64,000 nucleotides of DNA from Trichosphaerium sp. ATCC 40318 (lineage: Eukaryota > Discosea > Flabellinia > Trichosidae), in NCBI GenBank assembly GCA_038496445.1, contig JALMLS010000277.1:62001-126000 (forward strand), written 5' to 3'. The position numbers and the translations under genes are program-made. Numbering within the stretch: the first letter of the stretch is position 1; each line of letters starts with the position of its first letter. Below, piece by piece: positions 36,266-46,961 of this stretch. The notes beneath the pieces were generated by a model. It was not told where the DNA came from and searched no databases. It was given only the letters and a program-made list of their open reading frames with translations.

Positions 36266-36949
36266 TTAACTAGAGTGATCGGCAGCTTCATACTTGGCGA
36301 GTGTTACGAGTGCTTCGGCCCTAAAAGAAAGAAAAAAATAAACAAAAAAAAATATCGAAAAAAAAAAAAAAACACAAGCTTGCGGTTACAAAAACCCCTT
36401 CAAACACACGCGGTTTTATGACGTACCATTGGCAGTATTTCCAGTTAGCCAATTTTTCAACTGTAGTGATTTTTAAATCTGTTAAAACGGAGTCTGTCCA
36501 ATCGGCGAGACCTTGGAGTACGGATGGCGGAGCAGCCAAAACTTCCTTCAAGCTCTTGGTTTCCCACTCTTTGTCTAGCGCCTTGTTCAAATTGGACTCA
36601 CCTGCAGCGTCGCGTTTTCCGGTTTCCTCAATTGCGGCGAGGGTAGCAATAGCGCGGGCCATCTAGGGAAATACGTATAAGTTCAGAACCCGAGATATGA
36701 AGGAAGTACGTGGTAATATTTCCATGCAGCAAGCTTTTCGATTGTAGTTATCTTAAAGGCTTCGAGCATAGGGTTGACGTGATCTGCGAGACCTTGGAGG
36801 GCAGAAGGAGGAAGTTGAATAATTTCTGTAAAACTTTTCGTTTCATGCTCCTTCATAACAGCATCATTGAAGTTGAAGGTGTAAGCAGGTTTGGTCTTTT
36901 GCTTTTTTTTTGCTTCGCCTTCTAATTCGTCGCCAGCGCGTTTAGACAT
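36266..36949 (-). CDS. Small protein with two copies of an LQGLAD...WKY module
   Basis: ATG 36947-36949 starts a basic head (MSKRAGDELEGEAKKKQKTK, nuclear-signal-like). Two homologous modules follow, each made of ETKS(F/L)(T/K)E, PPS(A/V)LQGLAD, LK/FKITT(I/V)EKLA-WKY and A(I/L)-TLA. The first module ends in exon 1 and continues over the intron to MARAIATLAAIEE; the second ends with AEALVTLAKYEAADHSS. The introns fall at matching places after WKY, so the gene grew by exon-aware duplication. The module resembles a helix-hairpin-helix-like unit found as unnamed repeats in algae and stramenopiles (family knowledge, not verified). Function unknown. Minus strand, three exons. Confidence 0.75.
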
Positions 36950-37203
36950 GTTTTAAGAGTTATTGCGAACGTGTAAATGCTTGGAAGATGCTGTGACTTT
37001 AAGTAAGCTCTAAGTGTTGCAGAATTTGAGGTTCAAAAACTACATGGCGCCATATTTTTTCGCGCGTTCTTTAAACCATTCACAACTTACTTCACCTCAA
37101 CAGACACTTTTATTCACGTAACACTTCACGTTTTAACAAAAGACGAAAAAAAAGACCACGTGAGTGCACGCAACGAAAGACTTACGTTGACATTACGCTA
37201 TAA
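36950..37203. other. Intergenic region
   Basis: 254 bp; 5' region of the two-module gene and 3' region of the coiled-coil gene. One CACGTG near 37158. Nothing else seen. Confidence 0.3.
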
Positions 37204-39920
37204 CTAATGTGCGTCCTGTTTTTTTGAGCTTTGTGTATGCTCAATATCATTTTCTTCTTGGACTTGATGAATGAGTTTTAGCCTCTTCAGCGTGGGTCTA
37301 TCTAAGACAATCAAAATCAGCATTACAATACACCTACAAAACTTACCACTTCGAGAACGTTGTCTTCGTTTTCGGCTAAAAAAACCGTTTTGTCAAAAAA
37401 ATGATTTAGTGCTAGTTTTCTCAGTACCTCACTACCCTTCTAGTAGAAGTTGTAAACGACAATCTTGCAGGCTGTCTCTACTCATTATTAGTCTAACAAA
37501 AATCACAATAACATCTCCGTACAGAAACTTGATATGTTGGTTTTTTAAAAGCTCTTTCTTGGTTCTTTTTTGATAGTTCATATTCATACTTCTGTTCTAG
37601 AACTCGCACTTTTTCTGTCTATAGGCTCTATTAAACTATGAACAACTCGACTAACAATGTACCTCTACATTTAATTGTTTCTGTGCACAAACTAGAATCT
37701 CTTTTTGATGTATGTAGGCAAACCCAAGTGCGCTATACTCTTCCTTTACAGTAGCTTCACAATGTTCAACAAAACGCAGCTTCTAATTTTCGTCAAAATG
37801 AACATCACCTTCACTATAAAATACCTTCTCTAGCCCAACAATGGACATCATTAGGTTATCTCTAGACAACATCTTAAGCTAAAAACTAATCAGCAAAAAC
37901 AAACAATAACACTATTCTTGATTTCACAAACCTTATTCGAAGCATAAAGACGTCATCTTGTAAACGCAAGAAAGCCTCTACAAACAATAAAATCTCACTG
38001 TCCAGCCCTTCTTTAATTTGAAATGCATCACTAAGTGATTTACCAATATCAAGAATACTAGTCAGATCTTCTATACTCTCCTGTTTCATGTTTGAACAAT
38101 TGTTCTCTTCTTTTTCTGGTATCTTTTTTTGTGTTTGAACTATACTCTGTAACGCATCTGCAGTCCGATGTGACTGCTCAAGGTCATTCTTAACGCTCTA
38201 GTAAAGTGTTAGCATCTCGAAATATCTAATAGATTGGTTCACCTTGTTTTCATCCAAGACGTGAGAAAGTATATCTTGACACGAATCGTATTCAGATTTT
38301 AATTGTTTATACTTTTTCTCAATTGTTTCCATTGAAATAGTTTGTCCTTGTAGTTTACCAATCGCCTTATCTCTTTCTTTAGTTAATCTGTCATTACTTG
38401 TCTCTGCTACATCACATCGATCTAGCAATCCATTCAGACGCTCCTAAAAGATGAGTTGGCGATATATGTAATAACTGATGGTCGCACTTCATATTGAGCT
38501 ACACGCATCCTAGTTTGGCTACTTTGAGTAGACACCTTTGTTTGAAGTATTCGAATAACTTCATTACACTCCTTCAATGCTTTTTCATTGTCACTCATCT
38601 CACTTTGGACATGTTGTTCATTATTTGCTTCAGAAATAGCCTACAATTAAAGGTAAAAAAAATGAAACTAAAAAATGAATGAGTACATCTTTGGAAGCCT
38701 GTACTTGTTTTTGAAGATCTACCAGATCTTCACCGGCTTTCTCTTGGGTTTCTACCATTTTTGTAATGGTACTGTACAGATCTTCATTCTCTTGGTTTAA
38801 AGACATCATCTCGTCTTTTACTTTCTTGACTTTGTCTTGAAGAGATTTGTTTTCTTCAATTGTTTCAAATCGTTTTTTCTCCAACTCTCTAAGAGCACCT
38901 TCTGCAACCACATATCGTTCACTGAGGGCTCTATTATTCTCAATCGAATCCCGCAAGGTTACTTCTAAAGTACATATACGATCTTGCTTAACACTGCACC
39001 CAGAGCAAGCAGCAGTAGTACTGGAACCGGAATCAGATGGTGCGTTTGAGCGAACTTTTTGTGCTTGCTCGTTGGAGCTCCCAAGAGGTTCGCTTGGGTT
39101 TACACGTTTGTAAAAATTGGGAAACTTTGGAGGAGGCCCTGGATTGAACACCAAGCGCGAACTCGTCCGAGGAATTAATTCTACAAAAAACTTGTTAGGT
39201 CCATCAATATTTCGTATGTACAAGCATATTCACCTGTACTCGGTGCTGCAGGCTTCCTTAGACTAAGTAGCTGACAATTTAATAATTCGTTTTCTCCTCT
39301 GAGAGATTGTATTGTGTCATCCTTAATGCGTACAACTTCTTCTAGGCGTATAAACGCTTGGTTGCGCTAGTTGTAGAGTGAGAAGACTTTGGAAGCTACA
39401 GCATGACTACTTGCGTCTCGCAGAATCTGTTTTAACTCCTCCTGTGTTTTAAGCTTCTCTTTGGATGCTATTTCGCGCTTCAAGGATTCTTGGGATTGGT
39501 GTGCTGCGTGCTTGTATTTTACGCGCCAAAGTTTCATCTCGCTTGTTACTCTACGCACGGTTACGCTAGATTGTGTTACGCGGTTCACACTCACTCAGTT
39601 ACGCGCTTTGCCAAGCGCGCATTTTCGTCACCAAGATCCATAATGCGCTTTTCGTGGTTGAACGCTTGTTGCCAATCAATAAGAGGAGGTTCTCCCGGAT
39701 CTGGTTGAGAAAGGAGAGGCGGTTGCGACGCTGCCATTTGCGAACTTCCGCCGTGTGAACTGTCATTGCAAATACCCTCCAGCGTTTGTGTAGTATTATC
39801 CGATTCGATATTTACGCCATTATTTGGTTGTAAACAGTCGTTTCCGCCCAACCTATACGGATTGATGAGAGTAAAATGTAGTGTTCTGTTACCCCCACAG
39901 CAAACGCGATTGGATGACAT
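37204..39920 (-). CDS. Long coiled-coil protein of unknown function
   Basis: ATG 39918-39920 starts a polar, disordered head (SSNRVCCGGNRTLHF ... DSSHGGSSQMAASQPPLLSQPDPGEPP). From about 39650 to 37260 nearly all exons code for heptad-rich helices, e.g. EKLKTQEELKQILRD, ELEKKRFETIEENKSLQDKV, NQENEDLYSTITKMVETQEK, KLQGQTISMETIEKKYKQLK. A CSGCSVKQDRIC cluster near 38990 and a PPPKFPNFYKRV segment interrupt the coils. It may be cytoskeletal, centrosomal or vesicle-tether-like (inference); no family assigned. Ends with LKLIHQVQEENDIEHTQ and TAG at 37204. About ten introns; the joins in 37400-37900 are approximate. Confidence 0.6.
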
Positions 39921-40288
39921 TTGCTACACTTGCAACGAGCCAATCCCACCTCAATACTACAACGTGTCAAACAGCGAAATCTACCACTGGGCACCTTCAA
40001 ACTGTGACGCCCTCGCAACAAGAACTTTATATAGTTGGCGAGACGTCATTTTCTCTTGAGTAGTTGTTACATAGACAATATGTAAAAGAAAGTCGCGTTG
40101 CGTCAAAACGACAAGTCATCAATTTTGAAGGGAAAAAACGTTAAATACGATAGTATTGAAACAGACATAACTGCCAAACTTTTATTGTGCACAATGGTTC
40201 GTTTAGTGTAATAGATCCAATTGTGCAGTATACGTAAATTTACACTATAGAGCTATTCTCTAGACCGTGGTGATTCGTAAGTGATAAC
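39921..40288. other. Intergenic region
   Basis: 368 bp. A plus-strand frame (39881-40059) looks moderately protein-like (ICYTCNEPIPPQYY) but overlaps the start exon of the coiled-coil gene on the other strand and has no splice partner; treated as chance. Confidence 0.35.
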
Positions 40289-40991
40289 TTACTTTTTACC
40301 AAGATTTTTGCGAGCACCAAACATTTCACCGACGAAATCTTTGTAGTGTACAGTGTTGTCTTTGTGTAGGCATACATTGAGCATTTCATTGAGCTAAAAA
40401 CGGAGTGTTTAGACAGGATTTTACAAAAAAAAAACAAAATAAATATTATTATTCACATACCTCGTTTTCGGTGAGTTTGTCGCCGTAGTTGAGAAGAGTG
40501 TTGCTTACAATAGCTTCTTCAATGACTCCAGTCTTGTCTTGATCAAAAACTTCGAAAGCAGCCATAACTTGCGCTTCACTATCAGTCTAGCGCAAATAAA
40601 TTAATAGTTGCATTAAAGAGCGCTGTAACGCACCTTTCTCATCTTGGAGCTCATCATGGACATAAACTCTGAAAATGGAACGCCACCAGTTTTTGTGATA
40701 TCAGCCTCTGCGAACATTTTGTCCAAAGCTGTGCCGCTAATTTTCATGTCTAAAGCGGTTACAAACGGATCACCTTCGATCACTTTTATGCGTACTGAAT
40801 TGCTTCAAAATGGTCCTCAAATCGTCCTTGGTCATTTCTTTCTTGTTACCAGACAATAAATCGAAGGTAGCTTTAAATTCACCGACTTGGTCGTCATCAA
40901 GGGTAGCAGAGCTTTCCTCGCGAGATATTGTTCTTCTCTACGCCTTGTTAATGCGGTACGGAATAAATAAACAACTTACGGCTCTAGACAT
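40289..40991 (-). CDS. EF-hand protein, myosin regulatory light chain / calmodulin-like
   Basis: ATG 40989-40991 gives MSRA, spliced to RRTISREESSATLDDDQVGEF, then KATFDLLSGNKKEMTKDDL (degenerate first EF-hand), LDKMFAEADITKTGGVPFSEF (second), AAFEVFDQDKTGVIEEAIV (third) and NVCLHKDNTVHYKDFVGEM (fourth-like). Loop 3 has D-D-T-V-E but ends in Ile rather than Glu, and the others are degenerate, so calcium binding looks weak. Length of about 150 residues and the basic/Ser N-terminus suit a regulatory light chain. A 22 nt intron (GTACGC...CGAAG, near 40775-40796) must be removed to join KQFS to DPFVTAL, which the EF-hand pattern demands. Family sure, light-chain role likely. Confidence 0.85.
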
Positions 40992-41601
40992 GCTTGTGTT
41001 GTTGGCTTATTTTGTTTCAAATCGGTGACTGAAAGCTAAAAAAATTCGCCTGACAACGCTTAACTGGCTTAAGAGTTGCAATTACTAGCGTAAATTAGCG
41101 TAAAACTAGTGCTATTCCGAACGTCGTTGGTCTATGTTTCCGTTTTTATCCGAAAAAGGCTTTAAACTAAAATACGTTGCTGGTTGTATGCGCTTCATGT
41201 GTGGGCTTATTATTACGCGTTGAGAATGCGGAAAACTGCCCCACATATTTTTATCTGTTTACAAGTTACTCATTGGCGTAATCTTGCATTAAACGCTCTG
41301 AAATTCGCTACATAAACCCCACGTTGAAGCTTCCTAGTTCCGTGTCTAACTGCATACAGTCCGTTGGCAAATTGCTACAAACACGTATTTTCGTTTTGTT
41401 ACACCATCTTTAGCGATAATGGAGAAGACATTTTAGGATGACATTTGTCAGACAAATATTGGCAAGATCGTGACACCGTTTTTGATTGCGATAAATAAAA
41501 TCGCTTTAATAATGCATTTCAGCCACGAGATAGCACATAAGTAAATAGGCTTTACTTTTTTTTTTTGAAATAATTAAAGTTGTGAAAGTACAGACTTCGT
41601 T
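40992..41601. other. Intergenic region
   Basis: About 610 bp upstream of the EF-hand gene and downstream of the next minus-strand gene. No gene, tRNA or repeat recognised. Confidence 0.35.
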
Positions 41602-42105
41602 CTACTTAACGAGTGCGCCTTGATATTGTAAAGGGACAGCACGCAACTTCAAGTATTGGCAGAATGAGAAACCAATTGTGGACATGCCATCTATGCTCGG
41701 TTAGAGTGAAAAAGCGCCAGCTACGTACTGGCATCCTCATCAATTTTGGTGTCACCATCAACCCAGTATGGGTTTTTCACGTTAAACGATCTACAAACCT
41801 CGCGTATTGGTAATTTGCCCTAGTGAGTTGGTGTAAGTAGCGTAATTGTCTCGTTTTTTTAACGTACATTACGCAATTTGAAGGTTTTTTCTTCTGCCAC
41901 TTTGTCTGTTTCGCCTACCTTGTTACTCAATAGTTGAACTGTTATCGGTGCGTTTGGATCACCGAGTGAGGCAAAGTCGATTTTTACTCTACAACACTGT
42001 TAGAAGAGCGCTGTGCATACTTACGCAACAGTGGCAGTGCGTTTGTGTCAATACTAAATTGTAATATGCACCCGAAGGACAGAAAACGTACTTTGATGAT
42101 GTCAT
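41602..42105 (-). CDS. Small conserved-looking protein of unknown function
   Basis: A five-exon model from ATG 42103-42105 keeps frame throughout: MTSS, NIDTNALPLLRK, VKIDFASLGDPNAPITVQLL, SNKVGETDKVAEEKTFKLRN, GKLPIREVCRSFNVKNPYW, VDGDTKIDEDA, and NGMSTIGFSFCQYLKLRAV ending ALVK-TAG at 41602. About 115 residues, no signal peptide, mixed alpha/beta, no domain I know. Introns are 32-46 nt and use GTACGT, GTACGT and GTATGC donors. All exons have coding-like composition, while the plus strand of the same stretch is broken by stops, which supports this strand. Function unknown. Confidence 0.6.
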
Positions 42106-42190
42106 TCTGGTAGTTGCTTTAGTTGGCCAAATAATTGATGGTGTAGATTGGTCAATCGTTACAAACTCTGTAAAAATAACTTTGAACGCC

Positions 42191-42349
42191 ATGTGGATGC
42201 TTTTAGGTGGGATTGGCGTGCTAGTGGCGATAATATACTACATTCGAAATAATTACACCATTAAATCGCCATGGAAGCTCGCTCCATCACACAACGAGTG
42301 TAAACATTGCAAAAACCACAATCACAGTGGTACGTTTTTTACAACGTAG
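42191..42349 (+). CDS. Possible small single-pass membrane protein
   Basis: The 52-residue frame from ATG 42191 has one strong hydrophobic helix (WMLLGGIGVLVAIIYYI) followed by basic residues and a Cys/His pair of motifs (ECKHCKNHNH). The reading frame is open upstream too (YAPEGQKTYFDDVIL), overlapping the first exon of the opposite-strand gene, so the true start is unclear. Signal-anchor topology is inferred. Could be chance. Confidence 0.35.
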   Translation: MWMLLGGIGVLVAIIYYIRNNYTIKSPWKLAPSHNECKHCKNHNHSGTFFTT

Positions 42350-42413
42350 AAATATTTACAATGCGCTCAAATGCATTGTATTATTTATTCATAGCATAGC
42401 TCGCGCTAAATAA

Positions 42414-43227
42414 ATGTCAGGAATGCCAGCGGTAGTAGTTGACAGCCCAAAACCGATGTACCCTCCTGAATTGGCCATTGTGCGCATCACCTTTGACATG
42501 TAGCACTGCTTATTCAAATTAGTTGCAGCCAACCGTAGAAGATTTTTTTCGCGAACACATTGGCTCTAAATATCAGCCAACGTCAGTAGGTATATTGTCC
42601 CTTCAAATGGCTAACCCAAAGTACGTACACTTTCTAGAAAACCCTGTTTGTTTTGACACTTGTAGGTTGGCTTATTCTCTTTATCGCGTTATCGCAGGAG
42701 CAGGTACATCGAGAAAAGTTTTGCCCTAAGCGTAAACTGACAAGTTCGTTTTTAGGTTTTGATGTTCAGTTGGTTGGTGAGTAAAATCAATCCTTTGGCC
42801 AAAATAGGACATAATGTAGTCGAGTATTATAATCCTTATTGTGAGATAGGAGGAACTTTTTATGAAGAAGAGGCATTCCCATATGTTACAGCGTATGGTG
42901 ATGATTGTCATATAACAAAGCAACAGTTTGTAGATACAGCAAGAAGTGCGTTTGTTCATGAATGTTTTTTTGTTTACGCGCGTAGGCAAGCACTGGTGGC
43001 TTGAAGTTGAGGGTTGTGTTTTGGATATTACAGTGAGACAATTTATTGTTCCAGAACGATCTTACGTATTTTTACCATTCGCTAACGCTAAGAGGTTCGT
43101 TTGGGACACTCTAGAGAGCGTATTTGTTAATATGTATTGTAGGTATGAGCCAAAAGTAATTGTTGATCTGGAAGACTTCGAACAACAAGACGATGACGGC
43201 GATGAAGATAATGAAAAGCGGGATTGA
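42414..43227 (+). CDS. Unknown protein with HWWLE...DITVRQF motif and acidic tail
   Basis: ATG 42414 starts MSGMPAVVVDSPKPMYPPEL, spliced to LQPTVEDFFREHIGSKYQP, SVGILSLQMANPKLAYSLYR, VIAGAGFDVQLV, VEYYNPYCEIGGTFYEEEAF, then KHWWLEVEGCVLDITVRQF (near 42985-43050), VFLPFANAKRFVWDTLESVF and an Asp/Glu-rich end (QQDDDGDEDNEKRD). The H-W-x-E ... D-x-T-x-x-Q-F pattern recalls papain-fold/transglutaminase-like proteins with catalytic His and Asp; a cysteine that could serve lies in NPYCEIGG. That link is only a suggestion. Seven exons, all in frame. No signal peptide. Function unknown. Confidence 0.65.
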
Positions 43228-44190
43228 GACACAATTTTTTTTTTTTTGGTTCTACACATTCCACCGCCTGTTAAATAGTAAACTTTTGTTATGATGCGCG
43301 CAAGAAACCTTTTTACGCGTTATTACAACGAGCGTAAGCTCGCACGGCGAGATGTTACATTTTTTTATTTCAAGTTGGTCCAAAGATATCCTAAGAACTT
43401 GTATTCGTTGTATTTATACACTCTCTGTTGATACGTGCTTTTTTTCAGGTACCACAATTTTTCTTTTCTTTTTCGTGAAGATTTCTTAAGTGTCTTGCAT
43501 CGATTTCGCTATTGGCCGCCCAGGATTGGGCGCGCCATTATAACTAAAGATTTAAAAAACGAATTACCCAATGACATAAACCAGAAACAGTACAGTCGCT
43601 TGCATAAGTAACAGTATATGTACCGAAAGAACTTTCTCTTGAGAAATAACTTCGACTTGACTAAAGCCCTTACGAAATGCTCTGATCTTAAACGAAATTA
43701 TGCGAAATTGGCAACTGCAATTGTTGCCTAACTTGAGATAGAAATATCGATAGCAAAGCATTATTACATTGACATTGAAACATAACAAAATTTATAATCA
43801 GACGTGGTAGTATTGCTCGCGGTAGACGTGGTTGAACTCATACTACTAGCTTCGTGTTGGTGGTGTGACAACAGCTTTCCATACGATCTATCGCCTGGCC
43901 CACGTTGTAACTTTTTTGCAAAATCAACAACACAAACAATTGAGATCAAACTAGAGGTTTACATTGCAATCAATGTACAAGCAAAATCTAAAGCGCCAAG
44001 TTGCATAAAACTTGAGCTCAAACTATTTTGCAACAGTTATTTACATTGAAGCTGCTAGAAATAGCATTAGTCAAGAAGGATTTCACGATTCAAACCATAA
44101 AACGTCATATCTCAGGTCATTGTACAAGTGTTTTTCTTTTTTATTTTTCAATACATTTTACAGGTTTGTTGGGCATATTTTTTGTACAAA
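43228..44190. other. Region with no assigned gene (one unexplained minus-strand frame)
   Basis: 963 bp downstream of both flanking genes. On the minus strand 43764-43949 reads DFAKKLQRGPGDRSYGKLL ... SSTTSTASNTTTSDYKF with coding-like composition but no ATG. It might be a further 3' exon of the PARP gene, reached by a splice instead of the TAA at 44191, or a separate small gene. Nothing else recognised. Confidence 0.4.
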
Positions 44191-46324
44191 TTATACAGTG
44201 TATGTAATCAGATATGAAGGGTAAGCACGATCATGTGCATAAAGTATATAAATATTACTTCCTTGGTGATAACTATAAACAAAAAAAAACCGGTCAGAAG
44301 ACAAGACTCAATCAACAACAAAAAAGAAGAAGTTGTGCTTTTTTTTCGTACCCTTGAACAGAATCATAACGCCTTGTTGAAAACATCAAATCTTGTGGTT
44401 GGTTTTTTTTCTTACTCTTCATTTTTGGAGGCATTCTACGCATCTTGTCCTGAGCGCATGATTTCGTCATACCGACGTTGACTTGAACAAGGAAGAATTG
44501 TCTAGTTTTTCCTTTTTTGTGACAATACCTGTCTGAATACTTTGCTTTTTCGGCGCTGTTTTAGAAGTTTAGACCACAAAACACGAAGACAATAGTTTGC
44601 TACGTACAAGTAAAGACCTGTTCCCCATAAACCTTGTCTAGCGAATCTAATATCAAAGCCATACTCTCCATTGTGTATTTCACTGCAAAATATCATGAGT
44701 TACGTGCAAAGAGGAAGATGATGACTAACTACTTACCTAGGTTTTGTAGTCTTGGTGCCATGGAACAATAGAAGCTCGGAGACTTCTCCGTTATTCTTCA
44801 AAACAACTGTGCTTCGTTCTCTAACGTAGCGTTGCCATAACCAAATGTTCTGTACTCTTTCAACCTTTGTTACGGTTGCAGAAGGCAAAGTATCCTAGTT
44901 AGTACGTGAGTAAATCTCAAAAGTAACTTAAGGCAAAGCACGTACAACTACACTTGCAGTAACTTTTGCAAATTCTCTGGACGCCTTATCGACTGAAACG
45001 AGAACACAGTTTTTATCTTGGGGCGCCCAGAAGTCAGGTATTGCCGTATGCATAGCAGATTGAAGTAATGTTGTTAGTGTATGAGAAGGATAAGATTTGC
45101 GTCTTTCTTTTTTAACAGAAGTTGGGCGCTTTGACCTAGATTGTTATTAGCGATTGTGCTTCGTTCAGAGTATGCTCACTTTTTGGTTTGTTTGGTTTGT
45201 TTGCTTGGTTTGCTTGATTTTGCTGGTAGATCTGTTGAAACTGCAATAGGACGTCTGCCAGTGTTAGTAGTGCTTGCATGTGCTGTATGGAGGAGTGTTG
45301 GGCTATGAGTAGCCAAGTATGACTGCCAGTTAGATTGGTTGCTTGCCGGGCGTTGTGCAATGTTATTTACAGGTGGTGCGGGTGCTGGCCTTTGATGTTC
45401 AACATACGGAGCAGTGCCATTTTGGTGTGGGGTTTGACTAGAGACTGAACCTTCGGGAATTGTTGGTACACTTGGAGTATGGTAGTGCTGTTCGCCTCCT
45501 TGTCGTAGCGTCTACGTAATATTAATCGACACTTAATGTAATTATTTCACGCGTACGCTACTCGAAGCAGTTTGTTGAACTGGTTGAGGTACTGTAGGTG
45601 CTGGTTTTGTTGCACGGTTTGGGATTGGTGGTAACTTTTTCTTCTTTCGTTTTTTTGTATCATTAGCTACACTGAATGTATTATGCCGTTGCAATGGTGC
45701 AACTGGTGATTGGCTATGACTTGCATCGCTAGGAACAGGAGGCTGAGCAGGTCGCGTTTGAGAAGGTGCTAAAATATTGAATGGATCGTGTTTGTATGTG
45801 TTTGTCATTGTTTGAGATCTTCTTCTTGTGTTATTGGTCCAGTTCTCGCTTGCAGCTTTTTGATGGATACGCGGTTGCTGGTACTGTACTGCAGGTTGGT
45901 GTTGAGGAGGGTATTGAGGTCGTGGAGGAGGTTGTTGATAGTTAGCAGGATTTGCGTTGTAAGTATTGAAATTGGGATTTCGCTGAGCTGGGTGGTATCC
46001 ACCTTGAAGCGTGTTGTGTGCAACAGGACGACCATTATGATTTTGAGGCCATTGTTGCGGCGGGTATTGAGGGTGTTGTTGGGGCCCTGGATGATAGCTC
46101 TACAAAAAAATGTCACAATCGGTTGTATTGACGTTAAGTACAGCAGCACGTTGTGGGCGCGGCGGTGGTCTTCTATGATGAGTTGCAGGTGCCCCTTGCG
46201 GCTGCGATTGATTGTACATTTTCTGTTGGAGCTGTTGTGCGTTCGCTGGGTTTGGCGCTTGCGTGAGGACCTGCTCACACTTTATTTTACGACAAAACTT
46301 AGTTTTGAGGTTTTTTTGTTTCAT
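44191..46324 (-). CDS. PARP-family ADP-ribosyltransferase with long Q/N/P-rich N-terminus
   Basis: ATG 46322-46324 starts a basic head (MKQKNLKTKFCRKIKC), then about 300 residues of Gln/Asn/Pro/Thr-rich disordered sequence with PPPRPQ and KKRKKKKLPPIP patches. The C-terminal catalytic domain begins near 45120: LLQSAMHTAIPDFW, ATVTKVERVQNIWLWQRYV, LLFHGTKTTKP (motif-1 His), GFDIRFARQGLWGTGLYLYV (motif-2 Tyr, near 44640), RRYDSVQG and NIYILYAHDRAYPSYLITY. The last segment aligns with the motif holding Glu in poly-transferases; here the position is Ile (H-Y-I), as in mono-ADP-ribosyltransferases such as PARP10-14 (family knowledge). Likely marks proteins or nucleic acids with single ADP-ribose. 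The first ATG lies 79 bp from a plus-strand gene. Confidence 0.82.
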
Positions 46325-46403
46325 TTCTTTTAGTTTGATGTGGTAGTGCCTAAAAGTGTATTAGCGCGTGCCCGTTACATAATATATCGAACCGGCCACT
46401 CAA
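46325..46403. promoter_or_regulatory. 79 bp divergent promoter interval
   Basis: The PARP gene (-) and the small plus-strand frame at 46404 start only 79 bp apart. A TATA-like stretch (cataatatatcg) lies near 46378. If the plus gene is real, this is a shared bidirectional promoter. Confidence 0.4.
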
Positions 46404-46814
46404 ATGAATATCCAGCACCTTCGTGCCGTGCTGTCTCGCTTCGTTAAGGTGCCGGTTCGTTTCTGCGTCGTATGCTACCCATTCTACACATTTGTTACTT
46501 CACGTTATGCAAGTTACATGTACGTTTATCATCCTTCCAATACCACTGCATTGAAGGCGCTGACATGGCTCAGAAACACAACGTAGAATAGTTGTCGATA
46601 GCTAGTGCAACCACAGTTTATATCAGGCGTTTTACAGGAGTATAGATCAATTCAAGGGTCAAAAAGGGTCGCTCTTCCCGAAAATATGCAGAGACGCTTA
46701 ATAAACAACACGCACGATGTTTTAGTGCGTATTTGTACTCCGACTGCCAGAAACACAAAACTGGATAAAAGTAAAGTTACTGAAAACGTTTTCTTTCCAA
46801 AAACTATAAAGTGA
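46404..46814 (+). CDS. Small basic protein of unknown function (two-exon model)
   Basis: Exon 1 (46404-46448) gives MNIQHLRAVLSRFVK; a 189 nt intron ending TTTACAG at 46637 joins it in phase to EYRSIQGSKRVALPENMQRR, LINNTHDVLVRICTPTARN and a Lys-rich end. The result is about 70 residues, helical and basic. The start has some likeness to LYR-type mitochondrial assembly factors, but not enough to call it. Exon 1 also stays open as far as 46586, so another structure is possible. Confidence 0.4.
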
Positions 46815-46961
46815 TCAATATGTGGGCGGTTGTGTGATGTGGCGCTTTCTTTATTCCGCGTCATTTTCAGTGATTGCGTTTTAAGCCATTAACACCAAAA
46901 AACTCAACTACAACCATTGAATGCAACTCATCTAAACCTTTGCTTACTCCATTAAGATCCA

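Noticed and set aside
39881-40063. Plus-strand frame with CYTCNEPIPP that looks like a zinc ribbon
   Set aside because: Overlaps the start exon of the opposite-strand coiled-coil gene, no second Cys pair with proper spacing, no splice partner.
45788-46333. 181-residue plus-strand frame
   Set aside because: Antisense to the Q/N/P-rich head of the PARP gene; the biased codons of that head keep the opposite strand open.
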